Shown here: piece after piece, positions 11,601-22,080 of the stretch | How positions within the stretch are numbered: the first letter of the stretch is position 1 | Layout: the number at the start of each line of letters is the position of its first letter | Source: Dichotomocladium elegans | Lineage: Eukaryota > Mucoromycota > Mucoromycetes > Mucorales > Lichtheimiaceae | NCBI GenBank assembly: GCA_025716815.1 | Contig: JAIXMN010000033.1 | Location: 248,001-312,000, forward strand | Direction of reading: 5' to 3' | Length of the DNA stretch: 64,000 bases | Notes under the pieces: model-generated | Seen by the model: the letters and a program-made list of their open reading frames with translations, nothing else | What the model was told of the DNA's origin: nothing | Databases searched by the model: none | Made by a program: the position numbers and the translations under genes

Positions 11601-14600
11601 CGGCAGGAAGTGATGTTAGATGATTGCCTGATAAATAGAGTTCGTACAAATGTTGATGACAAAGATGCTCTGGTGGAATCTCATCGAGGTCGTTGAAGGA
11701 CAAATTGAGCGTCCGTAGTTCCAAAAAGAGCATCAAAGGCGACCAGATTTCATTGGTCAACTGATTATCACCCAAGTACAGCTTCCGCAACGAGAGCGAT
11801 AGAGGAGGCGGATGATTGCGAGGACTAGCAAAGAAGGACGGAGGATTGAAGTTGGGTGGCGAACGGACGCTACTATTCGGCGTGGATGGATCATCCGGCG
11901 AATCCTTTATGATGCCTGGTACAACGCCCTGACCAGGATGGATGCCCAGAGACCTTGGAAGGTCAACGTGATTCCCAGTGCCACCATTGACGCTCTCACT
12001 GCCGGCAAGAGTAGGTGGAATCTCGTTCTGCGGCGACATGGGTAGCTGCACACCTTGTGGCGAGAAGGGCTGTGGAAATGTCTCGAGGAGGTTTGAGGAA
12101 CAGTTGAGTACCTGGAGAGACGCGCATAGCCAGATCTGTTTGGGAAGCTGGCTGAGGTTATTGTTTTGAACCTGAAGGGTCTTTAGCTCGCCGAGCTTGG
12201 AGATCTCGGAGGGTAAGCTGTCAAGCAGATTGCTCTGAACGGAGAGCTTTGTTAGCTTCCGTAAGGCACCGATGCTGCTGGGTATCAGATTAAGCTGATT
12301 GTTATCTAGTATAAGCTCGTCCAAAAGCGGCGTATTCAGAAAAAGATCTTCGGGAAGCGACGAAAGCATGCAGTTGGACAGATCCAAGGTGGTGAGCATT
12401 GAGCCTTCGCTGATCGGCGGGGGCTGGAGGGGCAGAGGAGAGGAGGACTGGTCTCCACCGTTGCTGCACTCATCCGGATTGCGAGAACCGCAGAGATTGA
12501 ACTGGGTCAAATGGTTTTTCATCATTTTGAGCTGTTTGAGGTTCTTGAATTCAGAGTTGACCACGCTGACCGCATTATATCCAACAAGCAAAATCTGCAG
12601 TTCTGGCAGCTCAGATAAGATCTCAAGATCGGTGATCAAGTTCTGACGGATATCGAGTTCCTGCAGCTTCTCCAGTTTCGCGAAACTCGGCGGCAGACTA
12701 CCGGAAAGCCGGTTAGCAATCGCAAAGAGCCAGATGAGGTTGGTGAGGTTTCCAATTTCGTCCGGAAAGGTCTGGATGCGGTTAAAGCTGATATCGAGGT
12801 ACGTCAGGCTGGTGATTTCACAAATGACGTCAGGAAATGACTGGAGCGAGTTGTTGGATATAAAGAGCATTGTCAGATGCTTGAAGGAAGCAAATGATTT
12901 TGGCAACGTCTCGAGCCTGTTATTGAATGCGCGGAGAACCTTGAGTCCTGAGATCTCCTCAAGACGTGCGTGCTGCAAATCGTGGAGCCGGTTGCCTGAA
13001 ATGTTGAGATGTTCAAGTCCACGTAGGAACCGGATGGATTGCGGCACGACAGTGTATTCATTGTTGGCCAGCCATAGCGATTTGAGATAGCGACACATTT
13101 GGACAAAATCAACGGGTATTTCCATCAGAAGATTTTTGGACAAGTCTAGAGAGACAATTCGTGATGCGTATTTGTAGAGGAAGATGGGTATTGTTGACAG
13201 ATTCCGCGCCTGAAGATCTATGTTGAGCTGTTGATCACTTGGGAATTCGGAATCTTCTGGCATTGTCTGTGTGATATTTGGTCCGAATATGAACCGTACT
13301 AGGTACGAGTTATCCTCCCGTCCTACATCCTCGATATGATCCTGATCTGTGTATCCCATCTTTTCCAAGAGGGCTTTCTGGAGATGGATCGGCTGCTCAT
13401 TCGGCAACAGAACACGTTCTATAATCTCACACACGATTAATTACGTATTGTTTAAATTGGTGTCTAAACTCGTACCGAGTTTGTGACGCTTGATGATCAA
13501 GCTCAGTTTGCTTTTGTCGTGCATGAAAAATTTGCTGGCCAGCTTGTGCACAATTTCGTTCGTTGTGGCATTGAGTGGTAACTGGAGCGTCGCAAAAGTA
13601 CCGTCGTACCTAAAAATACGAATGCAGTACTGAACAGGCGTTAAAAAGAAGAATAAAACGCAAGAGTGGAAACCACGGATTAATGATATATACGTTTTTC
13701 TTTTTCATGTCGTATTTCTGGGTCTCGACGAGCGGATAGCTGTCATATTCGCCGACCTCTTCATCGAGATCCTTTCTGATTGATGGTTCAGATTCAGGTA
13801 ATGTTTCAGGCGGTTGCACTGCCCAGCTGTCTGGCGGCGCCCACGGATCCGTGTTCTCCGGGTCCTAGATGCGAAATGAAAACTCATTGTTTGATGGCTT
13901 ATTCCAGTACAGACCGTATGTCCTTACCATGTTCATTGTTGTAATGAAATGTTGATTGTATAAATTCGTGCTATACTGTTGGGATCCGTTGTAATAATCT
14001 GCATTGATGATACCCTCCATTGACGCAAAGTCTTGATCGACATTTACTACATGGATGTGTATTAGCATCCAACGTCTCTAGTCATCTCAGTTATATGACT
14101 TACAGTCCATATTATCCTACATGTGATGCAAAAGTATTTAGCAATCCAATCATTGTTGAACTTGTCTTCGTATGTACCTTTTGCTTGAATCCACTGTCAG
14201 TGCGGCTCGTATTGCTGTATATGCTGCTCTCTGACTTTTCTCGATCCTTGCCCTTTTGTTTGTTGCTTCCGTAAGATCCTGACGATTTCTTTCGATGTCC
14301 GTAAATGGGTTGAGGCCTGGTACTGCTTATGTAGCCTAACCGATCGTCGAGTATAGATGTATCGAGTGGATGAGGTTGCCGGTACTCGAATTCGTTGGAT
14401 CGCTTGTCGTATGTTTGACTGCTTAGAGATTGTGTGGAGGAATTGTTACTGTGAAAAATGCTACTGGGTGCCATGGAAACAGACAGGACAGGCCCTCCCG
14501 CAGACGAAGCAGCCGCAGCACTGGCTGTGGATTGGTATGAGGCATTAGGATTAGGTGAAGGCGTTGAGGCTATAGTTAATAAAGAAAATGTACCGGATGA

Positions 14601-15097
14601 GCACAACAAAGACTTTGACGCATTTTCGCTAGCTTGCTTACGCTTTTTTTTCGCGAATCGATGGAACAGATGAGTCTTTTTTTTATCTTTAGGGTGAGGA
14701 TCGCTTTGTTGTGCCGGTGTAGTTATAGCTATGAAGTAAAAAAAATTGAGCAAGCTTTCTTCTTTATACATCGCCTGAGAGCGTCCTTACTTTGTTGCTG
14801 TCCCAAGTTGTTGTCGTACTCGGCTGAACCTGTTCGTTCATGGTGATGAGGTGAATGATACGCGCTAATGGTTGATGAAGTGGAATGGCTCAAGGTTGGG
14901 ATTGGCTGGGCTGTTGCTGATGCAGGAGCGATTGCATTAGCTACAGGCGAAGGGTTGAGGGTATCACCGAATACTCGGCCGCCTCGAGGGTATGGGACTT
15001 GCACTCGTTTTAGTCTGTTGCTAGTGCCTTGCTGATTGACATTGTTGCTTCTCCCATTCGCAGTGGTGGCCATGTTGCGAGATGTGCCGGGTAACAT
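8612..15097 (-). CDS. CYR1: Adenylate cyclase, fungal Cyr1 type (RA-LRR-PP2C-like-cyclase)
   Basis: Makes cAMP from ATP and so feeds protein kinase A; fungal Cyr1 acts at membranes under Ras and G-alpha control. Multi-exon, about 1,850-1,900 residues. From the N-terminus: a long Ser/Pro-rich disordered region (about 13,900-15,097); a Ras-association domain at about 13,480-13,620 (FFMHDKSKLSLIIKRHKLG); more than 15 leucine-rich repeats at 11,434-13,250 with a low-complexity loop between two repeat blocks; a PP2C-like domain at 10,200-11,240; and the class III catalytic domain at 8,855-10,100. The catalytic domain has VALVFTDIKSSTLLWE, with the first metal-binding Asp, and EVKTEGDAFMV, with substrate Lys and second metal Asp. 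A last exon adds a conserved helical tail ending SSSSAPYLP. The start at 15097 is the first in-frame ATG; MATTANG 24 bases downstream is an alternative. Its promoter is shared with TFIIB. Confidence 0.96.
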
Positions 15098-15974
15098 TGA
15101 ATGAGATGACGGTCTGTGCGTTCTTCTTTGAATAAAATAAAACGGCGTGAAAAAAGAGTTGAAACGCGCCCAAGTATAGAGTAAAGGTGAGGAAAGAGGG
15201 GAAAGTGTGGGGGAGGGAGAGAGAAAGTAGAAAAGAAACAGGAGAGAAGAGAAAAAACGAGAGAGAAAAAAGAAAGCGAGTGATCGTGCCTGTGTGTTTG
15301 TGTATTTGCTTTTTTGTACGGGCGTTTGTCCACGGCCACGTTCTATCGCACTTAATTATATGGGAGGGAATCCTACAACATGCACACAAGCAGAGAAAGA
15401 AAGAAAGAAGGGAGCCAGGGCCTGAGACAGAGACAAACTCACTGAGCGAGGCAGCGAAAGGAAAAGTTCAGGCGGGTTTAAATTGGACATCCCATTGCAG
15501 AGCCAATCTGGCCAATGAAAACGATCATGTTAATTTGGCCAAACGTTGCTGCTCTTTGTACTACTAAAAGAAAAATGTCTTCCCTCGTGGTTTGGCACGA
15601 ATGACGTCTCCCTCTCTTCTTCGATATAACAGTGCGCCACGCCCTTGGGAGAGCTCAGTAACATGCACGTGTCCAGAGCACTGATCTGATTCTATTGTTG
15701 CCTTCTATAGAGAAGGAGTGTCCTTTGAAATGGCTGTATCTGTAAAGGGCTTTTGAATTCCGAGGTACCAAAAGTGGAGTCAAGATGCATCCTCCATTTT
15801 CGCGTGTGTATGTGCCTAATAAGTCGTGGAAGTCGCCGCATGGATCTTGAACGCGACAATGGATGCCCGTCATGTGATTCTTTCTACACCCGTGATCAGG
15901 TGGCGCAGCAGTAAATATTACAAAAGAATGAGCCGGCGTTTCTTTTTCTTTCAGTTTTTTTACTTTAGAGCACC
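15098..15974. promoter_or_regulatory. Divergent adenylate cyclase / TFIIB intergenic promoter region
   Basis: About 0.9 kb between two divergent starts. The cyclase-proximal part (about 15,180-15,290) is nearly pure purine on the plus strand, so it is a CT-rich leader on the cyclase coding strand. At 15,482-15,516 lie one ATTGG and two CCAAT pentamers, the recognition core of the HAP/NF-Y complex. That this cluster serves either gene is inference. No gene was seen here. Confidence 0.55.
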
Positions 15975-17048
15975 ATGACAGTTGATACCTCATCCGAGAG
16001 AGATTTCCAAATCCAACCATATCAACCTAACTTGAATCTCATTCTGATATGTCCAGACTGCAAAGATGTCCCCCCAAACCTTATGGATGAGTATGCAAAT
16101 GGGGACGTCGTTTGCGGGGACTGCGGCCTCGTTTTGATGGACCGAATTGTTGACACTCGCTCTGAATGGAGAACATTCTCAAATGACGAACAGGAAGTAT
16201 GTCATCTTCGCCTTTTAAAATGTTGGAAGCGAGAGCGTATTTAAGCCTGAGATATGGTATACTATCAATAGGATCCATCCCGTGTTGGTGCAGCAGCAGA
16301 CCCTCTGCTTTCTGTCAACCAGCTCGACACGCTGATCTCGCAATATGACGAAGGCACAGACGATGCTAGGAATCTCAGAAAGGCCCATGCGCAAGCCACT
16401 ACTGACAAGAAAATAAGAGATCTGGAAAGTGTATACAGCAAAATCAGTGCTTTCTGCAATGCGATTGCATTGCCCAAAACAGTCAGCGATTCAGCAAAGC
16501 AGGTGTATAAATGTGCGAAAGACGATAAGGTACTGCATGGCAAGCCAATTGACACGGTCGTCGCTGCATGCCTCTTTGTCGGTTGCCGACAGGAAAATGT
16601 CACGCGTACGTACCGTGAAATTGCTGCCATTACGCACGTCAACGCTAGAGAGATCGGGCGATGCCAAAGAGCGCTGCAGAAAGCGCTAAATATGCCGACA
16701 AGCAGCGCACATCCCGCAAACCTCATCCCTCGCTTCTGCTCTTATCTTGCGCTTCCTGCCTACGTGCAGAAAGCAATAATTATGCTCATCAACAGCGTGG
16801 TCGAGCACGGAATATTGGCAGGCAAGTCACCTCTGACAACTGCTGCAGCGTGCATCTTCTTCACCTGCTTCCTCTTTCGGGTTCCAAGAGCACCCAAAGA
16901 AATTGCAGCAGTTTGTCAAATCACACTGCCGACCCTTAAGTCTGCCTACAAATTTCTATACAAAGAACGCGAGAATCTGATTGATCTTGATGCTTTATGC
17001 ACTGGATCCCAACGAGATCTTTCGTTTGACGATCTCGCACTACCCTAA
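15975..17048 (+). CDS. SUA7: Transcription initiation factor TFIIB
   Basis: A general RNA polymerase II factor that bridges TBP-bound promoter DNA and Pol II. Two exons, with the intron at about 16,197-16,271 between SNDEQE and DPSRVG, encode about 330 residues. The N-terminal zinc ribbon is [10 protein letters not shown] followed by [10 protein letters not shown] (four Cys ligands). The B-reader/B-linker motif WRTFSNDEQ is next. Two cyclin folds follow: repeat 1 with [15 protein letters not shown] helices and [20 protein letters not shown], repeat 2 with [24 protein letters not shown]. Length and order fit TFIIB; Brf1 would have a long C-terminal extension, which is absent. The ATG at 15975 follows a pyrimidine-rich leader. 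Confidence 0.96.
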
Positions 17049-17645
17049 AATTCTCCCGCGGATATACAGACTGCAAAACCAACCATGTTTGCAGGGTCTC
17101 TAAGCAGCATAAGACATCAGCAATACGTATTCTGTAAATATAAGTTGTGATCCGCCTGCATTGTGCATCATCGTTTATCGCGCCGTTTGAAAAAAAAGGT
17201 AATGAGGTGCAATAGCTGACACATGTAATTTTTCTACTTATTTGTATCGAAAATTGACAAACATGGACGATTTCCGATGATATGATGTATAGATGATGAT
17301 GAGATCTCGCACAATTTAAAGATATTTACCTTCCTCATCGTATGATAACTTGGAAATAAAACACTCTTTGGTCTTTGAGATTCATGACTGACATGTCTCC
17401 TGAGCTAACCATGTATACTTGTTCGGCGGACTCAAAATGTTTATTGCGGCATTCGTTATCTATAAATAAGGAAATCGCTAGAAACATCAATCCCGCAATA
17501 AATTTGCGTACTTGATAAGGTTTTTAGGTGAATACATGCAAGCGTTTCATACAAACAATATAGATATAAGAAACCGTTTCTTGAGAAAAAAACCCTTGAG
17601 GATCCTCTTATCTATTCTAATATATCCGTCTTCCCGCAGACACTC
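17049..17645. other. Intergenic stretch, TFIIB to exoglucanase
   Basis: About 600 bases, AT-rich, with the TFIIB 3' flank and the upstream region of the exoglucanase. No coding potential or structured RNA was recognised. Confidence 0.6.
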
Positions 17646-19462
17646 ATGCGGACAAAAGAACAAGCAATACAAAGTATGATTTTCCCCCAGTGGGTATGGT
17701 AGGGTCAGTCACTGTTTACCAACCACCCTTGAATCCGTAGATACACGTACGGGGACATACCCGCCGACATTCCCTTCTTCTTCGTCGTCTGCCAAAGATA
17801 CCAATCGATACGGATCTCGCGACCTTCGCGACAAGAGTGAGGCAGTCGTTGAAAAAGTGGAAAACGTCTCGCCTGCATCATTCGATAGCAGCTGGCTCAC
17901 GCGAAACAAAGGCAAGAGCCTTCTTCTGCTCCTAGCCATGGTGATTGTCATGGCGGTTGCTATTGGTGTTCCCATCTCAGCCAGAGCTCATCCAGAGGCC
18001 TGGCGAGGGAAGCCGAAAGAACATCCAAAACCTTTATCAAATGACGACCACTCCACGCAGAGCAGTAGCGGAGACAGTACGATAAACGATTCGGCCCGGG
18101 CAAATAAATACGTTCCACCGCTGAATGAACCGTTTCCATATGGACAAATACCGATACGCGGCATCAATCTGGGCGGATGGCTGGTGATAGAGCCTTTTAT
18201 CACACCTTCGTTCTTTGACCAGTTTAGCGCGGTCGATGGCGTCGTAGACGAATGGACGCTATGTGCGAAGCTGGGGTCTGAAAAGGCGCGCGAGGCCCTC
18301 AAAGCCCACTACGAGACGTTCATCACCGAGGACGATTTTCGCAAGATACGCGACATGGGCCTCAATCATGTGCGAATCCCGATAGGGCACTGGGCAGTGA
18401 TTCCCATCGATAGCGAGCCGTTCGTACCTCATCTTGCCTGGGAATATCTCCTCAAGGGCGTTGAATGGGCTCGCAAATATGGCCTGCGAGTCATGGTAGA
18501 GCTGCACACCGCACCAGGGTCACAGAATGGTTGGAACCACTCGGGTCGGCTCGGTCAGGTGCGTTGGCTGAACGGCACAGATGGCGAGCGGAACTCGCAA
18601 CGCACTATCGAGGTCGTCCAGAAGATGGCCGCGTTCTTTAGTAAAGCGGAGTGGTCGCATGTGATACCGCTCTTGGGCGTATTGAATGAACCTGCCATAT
18701 TTATGCTCGACCGCAAGCGGGTCGAACAATGGTACCACCAGAGCCATGACGTGATCCGGAAAGTCACCGAGCACGGAGGCAGCCTGTGGCTAACGTATCA
18801 CGACGGCTTTTTGGGCTTGAAGTCATGGAATGGGTTCTTTAAAAATTCATCTTTTGATCATGTTGTGCTGGGTAAGTGTATGAAGGCGGGGCGCGTGCGC
18901 GCGCGTGCGTGTAAAATTTAAATCAGAAACTCGGCTCAAAAATGGGGTTACTTCAGAGACACACACCTATCTTATGTTCGACGACAGCCTTGTGTCGATG
19001 CCCCGCGACAAACAGGCCGCCTTCCCTTGTGTTGCGTGGAGACGTGATCTCAACGACTCGATGCTCCTCAATGGACCAACCTTGGTTGGCGAGTTCTCTA
19101 TCGCTACGAATGACTGCGGAAAATATCTCAATGGCGTCCGCCTGGGAACCCGATTCGAGGGAACGTTGGAGAAGGGCGGCGCCCCGACTGGCCAGCCCGT
19201 ATGCCCGACGTGCACCTGTGAGGGTGTCGACGACTGGAGAAACTGGGATGACGACTACAGGGTCTTCTTGCGCCGTTTTGTCGAGCGCCAGATGGATGCG
19301 TTCGAAACAAGCTACGGCTGGTTTTTCTGGACATACAAGACGGAGGAGCATATTAACCCCCACTGGGACTACTCGCTAGGCTGGGAACAGGGATGGGTAC
19401 CTAGAGATGCCAACGTCAGAACATATACATGTGATGGCGTCCAATTCCACCACCCTAAATAG
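17646..19462 (+). CDS. Membrane-anchored glucan 1,3-beta-glucosidase (GH5)
   Basis: Hydrolyses terminal beta-1,3-glucose units in cell-wall glucan. Three exons are inferred. A short first exon at 17,646-17,671 (MRTKEQAIQ) is joined across a 69-base intron to 17,741. No other in-frame ATG exists upstream of the hydrophobic segment, which decides this start. The segment KSLLLLLAMVIVMAVAIGVP at about residues 65-90 follows a basic cytoplasmic tail and has no signal-peptidase site, so a type II anchor is likely. The GH5 domain begins at IRGINLGGWLVIEPFITPS. The acid/base Glu is in LLGVLNEPAIF and the nucleophile Glu in TLVGEFSIATNDC. The last exon starts after an intron near 18,871-18,956. It resembles Exg2/ExgD-type enzymes more than secreted Exg1. 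Confidence 0.9.
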
Positions 19463-19945
19463 AGCCTTACAGGTGGAAAATGTGCAACGATCCCACTTTT
19501 GTCCTTTTTAATGGGCTGCTATTGAGTCCCAGTCATTTATTAAGGCATATCAAAGCGAGTGGGTGGTTCATATATGTAAAACCTAGACAATAGAAGTAAA
19601 TAGTCCTGTCGTATACAGACCAAAAAAAAAATCAATAGCATCACAGTTGTGCCAAACGTCGTGGGATCCATTCAGCACAGCAGCTACTGTACTATATTCA
19701 CTTCTGCACAGCACAGAGCATTTTTCCATTGAGAAGATGGGACCATTTTATAATAAAGTGGCTTCGGTGCTTTATAACATATATATATGTATATATAATG
19801 ACGTATAGGTATATGAAAGTTACTTGGTGATGATAGGATAGATGTGAGGGAAGGTTTGAGAGCTCATGCTCTACGTTAAAGGACAGAGAAATACATCTAA
19901 GCTGCTGTATGAGAGGAGGAGATGTGGTAGTACTAGCAGCAGTGT
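19463..19945. other. Convergent 3' flank region
   Basis: About 480 bases between the exoglucanase stop and the stop of the next minus-strand gene. It is AT-rich with a TA-rich patch near 19,775-19,800. No gene or RNA was recognised. Confidence 0.55.
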
Positions 19946-20910
19946 TTAATCGAAACAAAGGGTGCCTGTACGACTCTCTTTGATAGGATGACGATAGTCA
20001 TCCTCGATCAGAAACGCATCGTTACGGACCACGTGGTACCTGTCCCGCCAACCGCGGATACCTTCGAGATAGTTCTCATGGAGATTGGCGCGATATTCAT
20101 CGAGCTTTTCCATGTTTTCAATGGCCAAATCACGGCTCCGGCTCTGGATTTCACGGCCGCGGTTCGAAATTTTGTTTGCATGACGCAAGGCGGCATCCAG
20201 CAAGTCGCCAGTGGCTGTCACGAGCTTTCCCATGACGGTTCGTAGAATTTCATTGTACCAAAATGAGATCAATGGCATAGATTGTAGAAGCCCTGTGCAG
20301 CCGAAAAAAATCACGTGTATCTTGTGTGAATATTCCAATATCATTTCTATGTTCTTCTCTTTTCTTTGCATACCATCCAGTGTCCAACTGTCCTCCTGGC
20401 GATATATTTTGAGCAATCCACTATCGATTTCGGTTTCCCGAAAGTGCAAGGTGACTATGGCAGGCACTTGGAGCTGTATGAATGACGGGAACATGGCGGG
20501 TGACAGGTTTTGCGTAATATGAACTACAGCGGTGCGACTGATGACTTGCATATGAATATCTCAACCCTATTGAGCACATTTGATGACAGCCTTACCCGTC
20601 GAAAACTATGTTGTTGACTGTCGGCGGACGTCGATTCAGAGCCTGCCACACGGTATATACGCTGTCAAGAGAACAGGAAGAGATCAGATCACACTATATA
20701 TTGCCCACGCATTTATATATTAATATATTACTATTGAATATTATCGATGCCTTCAGTGGTCATGATCGGCGACGTCAGCACAGCGTCGTCAAAGAAGTAA
20801 AATTCCAGGACTCGCTTCCATCGCACAGTGCTGTACGAAAATAGGTCATCGATAATATCTATAAGCCAGAGACATTGCGCGTCAATGTCAGAGATTTTAC
20901 AGAAGCCCAT
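19946..20910 (-). CDS. NTF2/SnoaL-like-fold protein with helical C-terminal tail, function unknown
   Basis: Four exons encode about 250 residues. Exon 1 holds CKISDIDAQCLWLIDIIDDL and FYFFDDAVLTSPIMTTEGID. Exon 2 (VYTVWQALNRRPPTVNNIVF) is bounded by clean CTTGACAG and GGTAAGG splice sites. Exon 3 has VPAIVTLHFRETEIDSGLLK and YRQEDSWTLDG. Exon 4 continues LISFWYNEILRTVMGKLVTA and then about 90 charged helical residues ending GTLCFD. The helix-plus-sheet pattern (acidic loop, IYRQEDSW strand) fits NTF2-like folds, by eye only. No catalytic residues can be assigned and no signal peptide is seen. The ATG at 20910 is chosen because it opens the conserved exon; an upstream ATG near 20,995 would need an unconvincing splice. 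Confidence 0.6.
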
Positions 20911-22065
20911 GACGGTGACTAATGTATAAGTTGTTACTTTTGATAAGTGAAGAGGACGTAGTGTCAAGTTGATTTTCAGTATCGAAGTCAGACATATTTG
21001 AATAAGAGAGAAGGAGGAACGGATATATGACAGGCGGGAGAGGGAGGAAAGAAGAAGACGTGGGAGAAAGAATGGAGAGTGCAGAGGAGAAAGAGAAGGA
21101 AGAAAAAGTAATATGCGGGGGAAGAGATGCGGGGAGAGCGTACATAAAAAGCGCGCGTACCTTATTATGTGTTGTATATGTGTGTGCGTGTGTGGATATT
21201 ACTCCGCTTGGCGTATTGCCGTTCATGGCAACCCTTGCATGCTTTCTCGTACAGTGGATGGCTATTAGCCGCAGAACTTCACATGCAAGGGCTAAATTCT
21301 ATTACGGGCATCACGAGGAATGCTATCTTGAGCTTCTTCTAGCATTCGACGGGGCTGCCGCGTACAGTAGAACAAGTACACGGTAGGGAAGAGTCAAGTT
21401 ATTCCAAATTCTCTGTTGGTGACCAAATGTTTGATCTGGCGCAGACTCAGCTTGAAATGATGCGTTGCTACTTTAAAATTGTTGTTTTTCGGCTTCCTGA
21501 ATAACTGGAAAGAAAAGTGAGAACCACAACGGTGAAATTATACTGAATGGGTTATTCAGCATCATCGAAACCCTCGAATGGGGGTTGCTTGCTTTAGAAC
21601 CATGGCAAGACGACTTCTTCTCCATGCCATCGATCACTGTCGTCATTTTCAATAATCGGCTACACGATGTTTCGTCTACACCGAAAATAATCTATTTGCA
21701 GCAAGATTCCCTATGTGCCAGTTTGCTCCTTGGCTTATACAAAAATTTGCTGTAGATATGGGACAGTATCCTCACACGGTCATATCCTGAGATCTATATG
21801 GAAACCATGGGCGGATAGTGAACCTACAAAGTACAGTATACAGGATAATCACAGCACTATACTTCAATAAGTGCAATCGGATGAGTTTTTTAATAGCGAA
21901 ATATGTCTTTGTTTGCTGCCGTAATACTCGATTAAATTCGAAATGCACCACTATTAAATCTGTATTAAGTTAAATGAGATCATCCCCATATTCTACTAGC
22001 TCAGGGTGTAGTTAACGTTTTGAAGGTAGGAAGGATCCCAAAGGAAAGAGATAGGACCTTCCTTC
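20911..22065. other. Intergenic stretch with purine-rich block
   Basis: About 1.15 kb. It holds the upstream region of the NTF2-like gene, including a purine-rich block on the plus strand at about 21,005-21,110 (CT-rich on that gene's sense strand), then unremarkable AT-rich sequence. Open frames here, such as 21,027-21,386, are translations of the purine block and are not taken as genes. Confidence 0.55.
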
Positions 22066-22080
22066 CTACTGCGCAGTAGG
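22026..22080. repeat. Inverted repeat and 16-bp perfect palindrome over the fasciclin stop codon
   Basis: A 10-bp arm at 22,026-22,035 (GTAGGAAGGA) is matched by its exact reverse complement at 22,060-22,069. The second arm overlaps a perfect 16-bp palindrome, CCTACTGCGCAGTAGG, at 22,065-22,080. The TAG stop of the fasciclin gene (22,066-22,068, minus strand) lies inside both. Seen directly in the sequence; function unknown. Confidence 0.8.

Noticed and set aside
21027..21386. Glu/Lys/Arg-rich open frame
   Set aside because: Starts as a translation of the purine-rich block, then has no recognisable content.
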